A stretch of DNA of 64,000 nucleotides from Acinetobacter sp. ANC 3929 (GTDB taxonomy: Bacteria > Pseudomonadota > Gammaproteobacteria > Pseudomonadales > Moraxellaceae), in contig NZ_KB850000.1 in the NCBI RefSeq assembly GCF_000369405.1, positions 124,001 through 188,000 on the forward strand, written 5' to 3'. Under the pieces are notes generated by a model, which saw only the letters and a program-made list of their open reading frames with translations, was not told the origin of the DNA and ran no database searches. Position numbers and translations under genes: made by a program. Shown one piece after another: positions 60,032-64,000 of this stretch. How positions within the stretch are numbered: position 1 is the first letter of the stretch; each line of letters opens with the position of its first letter.

Positions 60032-60255
60032 TCGCCGACAAACAAAGAATGTGATTGATGTATTCGCTTAAATGAATTGTTACGAATAAAGTAAAATGGA
60101 TAAAGCTACAATAAATTGAGCCATTTGCAGCAGAAAACTCTGATTTTTAAGATGGATTAGCTAGCTGAAATGAGCCTTTCACAGTAGAATATGCGCTCTT
60201 TCATAAGTCACATTGTGGTAGGTTCGTTAGACCCACCCGTGGAGCCAAAGTCAAC

Positions 60256-63200
60256 ATGTTTATCGTGGCCGGTGCATCAGCACATTCTTCTTTCAAGAAA
60301 GCTCAACTCTTAAACCGATTAACGTCAATGAGTTCTGTTCAATCTTTTGACAGCCAGTGGGTTTATTTGTTTGATCAAGCGCTCAACGAGCAGCAACATC
60401 AATCGGCATTACAACTTTTAAACGATGGTCAATCTTTCGAACTTCGCCAAGCTGCAAGTGATGAAATCCAGATTTTAGTCACACCGCGTGTAGGGACAAT
60501 TTCTCCGTGGTCGTCTAAAGCAACAGATATTTTCCAAAACTGTAATACGCCAATTCACCGTTTAGAGCGAGGTCTGTTATTTACACTGAAAGGTGTGAAA
60601 GAGATTTCGAATGAAGTGAAATTGGCATTACATGACCGTATGACAGAGAGTGTTTTTGCTCAAATTGATGATGCAAAGGCTTTGTTCTCAGAAACAGCAC
60701 CGAAACCATTGAACTCAATTGATATCTTGGGTCAAGGAAAAGAAGCGTTAGTCAAAGCCAACAATGAGTTTGGCTTTGCTTTATCTGAGCAAGAAATTGA
60801 TTACTTAACCGAAGCATTTACCAAGTTGGGTCGTAATCCAAACGACATCGAGTTGATGATGTTTGCACAAGCAAACTCTGAACACTGTCGTCATAAAATC
60901 TTTGGTTCTGAATGGACAATTGATGGCGAAAAACAGCCATTATCATTGTTCCAAATGATTAAAAATACGTATAAAGAATCTCCGACCGATGTGTTGTCGG
61001 CATACAAAGATAACGCGTCAGTGATTGTGGGTTATGACACCATGCGTTTTTATCCGAAAGCGGATGAAAATGGTCACTTCGTTTATAAATATAAGAGCCA
61101 AGCTGCTCATATCTTAATGAAGGTGGAAACGCATAACCATCCAACTGCAATTGCTCCATTTGCAGGTGCTGCAACAGGTTCGGGCGGTGAAATCCGTGAT
61201 GAAGGTGCAACAGGTCGTGGTGGTAAACCTAAAGCAGGTTTAACGGGCTTTACCGTTTCTAACTTAAATATTCCAGGCTTTGAACAGCCTTGGGAAGAAA
61301 ACTACGGTAAACCTTCACGTATGGCATCGCCATTACAAATCATGATTGAAGGTCCATTGGGTGGTGCAGCGTTTAATAACGAATTTGGCCGTCCTGCATT
61401 GAATGGTTATTTCCGTACTTTTGAACAGAATGTCAATGGTGATGTAAAAGGTTTCCATAAGCCAATCATGATCGCTGGTGGTTACGGTAACATTCGCCCT
61501 GATCATGTTGAAAAAGATGCAATCCAACCGGGTGACTTGCTTATCGTGTTGGGCGGTCCTGCCATGTTGATTGGTCTTGGTGGTGGCGCAGCCTCTTCTG
61601 TAGACAGCGGTACGATGGGCGAGAGTTTGGACTTTGCTTCGGTACAACGTGAAAATCCAGAAATGGAACGTCGTTGCCAAGAAGTCATCGATACATGCTG
61701 GCGTTTAGAGGACTTTAACCCAATCGTGTCTGTACATGATGTGGGTGCGGGTGGTGTATCTAATGCCATGCCAGAACTTGTGAATGATCATGAGTTGGGT
61801 GCAGTGCTGAACCTGCGTAAAATTCCATCATTAGAGCCAGGCATGAGCCCGATGGAAATCTGGTCAAACGAAGCGCAAGAACGTTATGTGCTTGCGATTC
61901 GCCCAGAGTCTTTAGAACAATTTGAAGACATTTGTGCACGTGAACGTTGTCCGTTTGCGGTACTTGGTGAAGCGACTGAAGCACGTCACTTAACCGTTGA
62001 AGATCCGTTGTTTGAGAACAAGCCTGTTGATATCCCAATGCAGGTGATCTTAGGTGGTACACCGCGTATGCAACGTTCGTATGAAACGATTGAGCGTACG
62101 GGTAACAACTTTGATGCTGCGAAAGTTGATTTAAAAGATGCGATTTTCCGCGTATTGAAAAATCCAACAGTTGCATCTAAATCATTCTTGATCACCATCG
62201 GTGACCGTTCGATTACCGGTATGGTTGCACGTGACCAGATGGTCGGTCGCTGGCAGGTTCCTGTTGCGGATGCAGCAGTGACGACCACAAGTTTGCAAGG
62301 TTTCACTGGTGAAGCAATGGCAATGGGCGAACGTCCACCTGTTGCATTGTTAAATCCAGCTGCATCTGCGCGTTTAGCGGTTGCAGAAGCGATTACCAAT
62401 ATTGCTTGTGCCAACATCGAACAAATTAGTGATATCAAACTTTCAGCAAACTGGATGGCCGCGGCAGGTCAAAAAGGTGAAGACCAAGCCTTGTTTGAAG
62501 GTGTGAAAGCGATTGGTATGGAAATGTGTCCTGCATTAGGTATCGCAATTCCAGTCGGTAAAGACTCACTTTCAATGCGTACTACGTGGAATGATGGTGA
62601 AGACAAGGCCGTGACTTCGCCAATGACAGGGGTAATCACTGCATTTGCACCAGTTCTAGATGTTCGTAAAACCTTAACGCCTGAGCTTAAGAACCTTGCA
62701 GACTCTGTATTGGTTCGTATTGATCTATCTAAAGGCCAGTTCCGTTTAGGTGGTTCGATCCTTGCGCAGGTGTATAAAGCGATTGGTTCTGTTACACCTG
62801 ATGTCGATAGTTTTGACGACTTCAAAGCATTCTTTGCCCTGATTCAAGACTGGAACAATCGTGGTGTGATTAAGGCTTACCATGATATCGGTGACGGCGG
62901 TTTATTGGCGACTGTTGCTGAAATGATGTTTGCTTCACGCTTAGGTGTAGCATTAGAAAATCAAACAACTGAAAGTTTATTTGCTGAAGAAATTGGTGCT
63001 GTACTTCAAATCACAGCGGCTGATTGGGCGCAGTTAGAAGTTGAAGTTGCAGCCTCAAGCCTGAAAGAGGCCATCGTAGTTGTGGGCCGTGTTAATACAA
63101 CTGATCAATTGGCTGTCAATGGTTTAACTTTAGAACGTGCTGAATTACAACAAGCATGGGCAGAAGTATCACACCAAATCCAGCGCTTACGTGACAATGT

Positions 63201-64000
63201 TGAAACGGCTGATCAAGAGTTTGCCTTGATTGCAGATAAAAATCACAAAGGTTTGATTGCACAAGCAACTTATGACTTGAATGAACCTGTTGAAGCACCG
63301 TTTATCAATACACGTCGTCCAAACATGGCAATCTTGCGTGAGCAGGGTGTTAATGGTCATGTTGAAATGGCAGCTGCTTTTGACAAAGTTGGCTTCAATA
63401 CCATTGATGTACACATGAGTGACTTACTAGCAGGTCGTGTCAGCTTGAGCGACTTTGAAGGTTTAGTGGCTTGTGGTGGTTTCTCATACGGTGACGTGAT
63501 GGGTGCTGGTGGTGGTTGGGCGAAATCAGTATTGTTCAATGCGAAATTGCGTGATCAGTTTGAACAGTTCTTCCATCGTCAAAATACATTCAGCTTAGGC
63601 GTATGTAATGGCTGTCAAATGATGTCCCAACTTGCACCTCTGATTCCAGGTGCAGAGCATTGGGGTCGTTTCCACCGTAATACCTCAGAAGTATTTGAAG
63701 CACGTGCGGTAAACGTTCGCGTAGAAAAGTCAGTTTCTGTATTGCTTGAAGATATGCAAGGTTCGATTTTACCAATCGCTGTTGCGCATGGTGAAGGTCG
63801 TCTGGTTGCTACTGAACAGCAGATTGCTGCTTTAAATGCTGAAAAACAAGTGATCTTGCGTTATGTGGATAGCTTGGGGAACCCAACTCAACACTATCCG
63901 TTGAACCCGAATGGTTCACCTGAAGCGATTACAGGCCAAACGTCTAAAGATGGTCGTGCAACCGTAATGATGCCGCATCCAGAACGTAACTTCCGTGCTT
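60256..64000 (+). CDS. purL: Phosphoribosylformylglycinamidine synthase PurL (3' end cut by window)
   Basis: A large glutamine-dependent enzyme, the fourth step of purine synthesis. The open frame runs 1248 codons to the window end, and about 30 residues seem to be missing compared with the family. The start is [19 protein letters not shown], with GGAG 11 nt upstream. The synthase domain shows [35 protein letters not shown] and [13 protein letters not shown]. The C-terminal glutaminase has the nucleophile Cys1117 in [10 protein letters not shown] and the His1241/Glu1243 pair in MMPHPERNF. No frameshift is seen. Confidence 0.97.
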   Translation, partial: MFIVAGASAHSSFKKAQLLNRLTSMSSVQSFDSQWVYLFDQALNEQQHQSALQLLNDGQSFELRQAASDEIQILVTPRVGTISPWSSKATDIFQNCNTPIHRLERGLLFTLKGVKEISNEVKLALHDRMTESVFAQIDDAKALFSETAPKPLNSIDILGQGKEALVKANNEFGFALSEQEIDYLTEAFTKLGRNPNDIELMMFAQANSEHCRHKIFGSEWTIDGEKQPLSLFQMIKNTYKESPTDVLSAYKDNASVIVGYDTMRFYPKADENGHFVYKYKSQAAHILMKVETHNHPTAIAPFAGAATGSGGEIRDEGATGRGGKPKAGLTGFTVSNLNIPGFEQPWEENYGKPSRMASPLQIMIEGPLGGAAFNNEFGRPALNGYFRTFEQNVNGDVKGFHKPIMIAGGYGNIRPDHVEKDAIQPGDLLIVLGGPAMLIGLGGGAASSVDSGTMGESLDFASVQRENPEMERRCQEVIDTCWRLEDFNPIVSVHDVGAGGVSNAMPELVNDHELGAVLNLRKIPSLEPGMSPMEIWSNEAQERYVLAIRPESLEQFEDICARERCPFAVLGEATEARHLTVEDPLFENKPVDIPMQVILGGTPRMQRSYETIERTGNNFDAAKVDLKDAIFRVLKNPTVASKSFLITIGDRSITGMVARDQMVGRWQVPVADAAVTTTSLQGFTGEAMAMGERPPVALLNPAASARLAVAEAITNIACANIEQISDIKLSANWMAAAGQKGEDQALFEGVKAIGMEMCPALGIAIPVGKDSLSMRTTWNDGEDKAVTSPMTGVITAFAPVLDVRKTLTPELKNLADSVLVRIDLSKGQFRLGGSILAQVYKAIGSVTPDVDSFDDFKAFFALIQDWNNRGVIKAYHDIGDGGLLATVAEMMFASRLGVALENQTTESLFAEEIGAVLQITAADWAQLEVEVAASSLKEAIVVVGRVNTTDQLAVNGLTLERAELQQAWAEVSHQIQRLRDNVETADQEFALIADKNHKGLIAQATYDLNEPVEAPFINTRRPNMAILREQGVNGHVEMAAAFDKVGFNTIDVHMSDLLAGRVSLSDFEGLVACGGFSYGDVMGAGGGWAKSVLFNAKLRDQFEQFFHRQNTFSLGVCNGCQMMSQLAPLIPGAEHWGRFHRNTSEVFEARAVNVRVEKSVSVLLEDMQGSILPIAVAHGEGRLVATEQQIAALNAEKQVILRYVDSLGNPTQHYPLNPNGSPEAITGQTSKDGRATVMMPHPERNFRA

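Noticed and set aside
60959..63775. Run of minus-strand frames of 60-150 codons opposite purL
   Set aside because: They are shadows of the long intact purL frame, lack ribosome binding sites, and encode low-quality sequence with no recognisable domain.

Overview
The window is a chromosomal segment of an Acinetobacter-type gammaproteobacterium (Moraxellaceae). The evidence is the AT-rich composition, the GyrA numbering with Ser81 and Glu85, a single LolF-type permease paired with LolD, a tandem pair of CSLREA/GlyGly-CTERM 'rhombotarget' proteins, a NaxD-type lipid A deacetylase operon, and an ECF sigma/DUF3619-like/DUF3106 module. I see no tRNA, rRNA, CRISPR array, insertion sequence or prophage. 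Almost everything is core genome. The accessory-looking genes are an ADP-ribosylglycohydrolase, an unknown lipoprotein and a methyl-parathion-hydrolase-like metallo-beta-lactamase-fold enzyme.

Layout. 1-603: 5' part of radA (minus). 961-4185: two amino-acid transporters (AGCS symporter, CycA). 4329-9376: lptM-lysA-dapF, then a LysE-family exporter (minus) and an ADP-ribosylglycohydrolase, then xerC. 9815-13482: etfBA, an AraC regulator and a periplasmic MBL-fold hydrolase. 14069-16801: gyrA. 16847-20662 (minus): naxD, GT2, gtrA and an ArnT-like GT39, read as a lipid A galactosamine pathway. A PmrA-box-like direct repeat and a 15-bp perfect inverted repeat lie upstream. 20780-25677 (minus): TolC, HlyD and two ABC-2 permeases, with no ATPase gene. 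26027-29904: serC, small and unknown genes, YaiI, a DMT transporter. 29908-35897: PilZ protein, lolF-lolD, comEC, an LpxL/LpxM-like acyltransferase. 36035-41761: S49 peptidase, alpha/beta hydrolase, purMN, AI-2E family permease, hda. 41874-46296: two rhombotarget-type surface proteins. 46366-47693 (minus): ECF sigma module. 47831-49637 (minus): RNA methyltransferase and fbp. 50054-57892 (minus): ruvAB, an intruding lipoprotein gene, then ybgC-tolQRAB-pal. 57965-64000: dGTPase, a DUF4442 protein, and purL, which runs off the right edge.

How genes work together. Much of the window serves the envelope: lipoprotein release (LolDF), the Tol-Pal trans-envelope machine, LPS assembly (LptM), lipid A acylation, and inducible lipid A glycosylation (NaxD operon). 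A tripartite exporter and two GlyGly-CTERM proteins add to this. The rest is metabolism (lysine/DAP, serine, purines, gluconeogenesis, ETF) and DNA work (RadA, XerC, GyrA, ComEC, Hda, RuvAB, Dgt).

Most interesting observations: the PmrA-box-like repeat plus leader inverted repeat in front of naxD; the ABC-2 exporter lacking its own ATPase; the tandem rhombotargets without a local rhombosortase; the AraC plus MPH-like hydrolase pair; the lipoprotein inserted in the ruvAB-tol cluster; and 24-bp-period octad repeats in tolA. No clearly new biological system was proved from sequence alone. Start codons were moved inward from the longest reading frame wherever a Shine-Dalgarno sequence or signal peptide argued for it.
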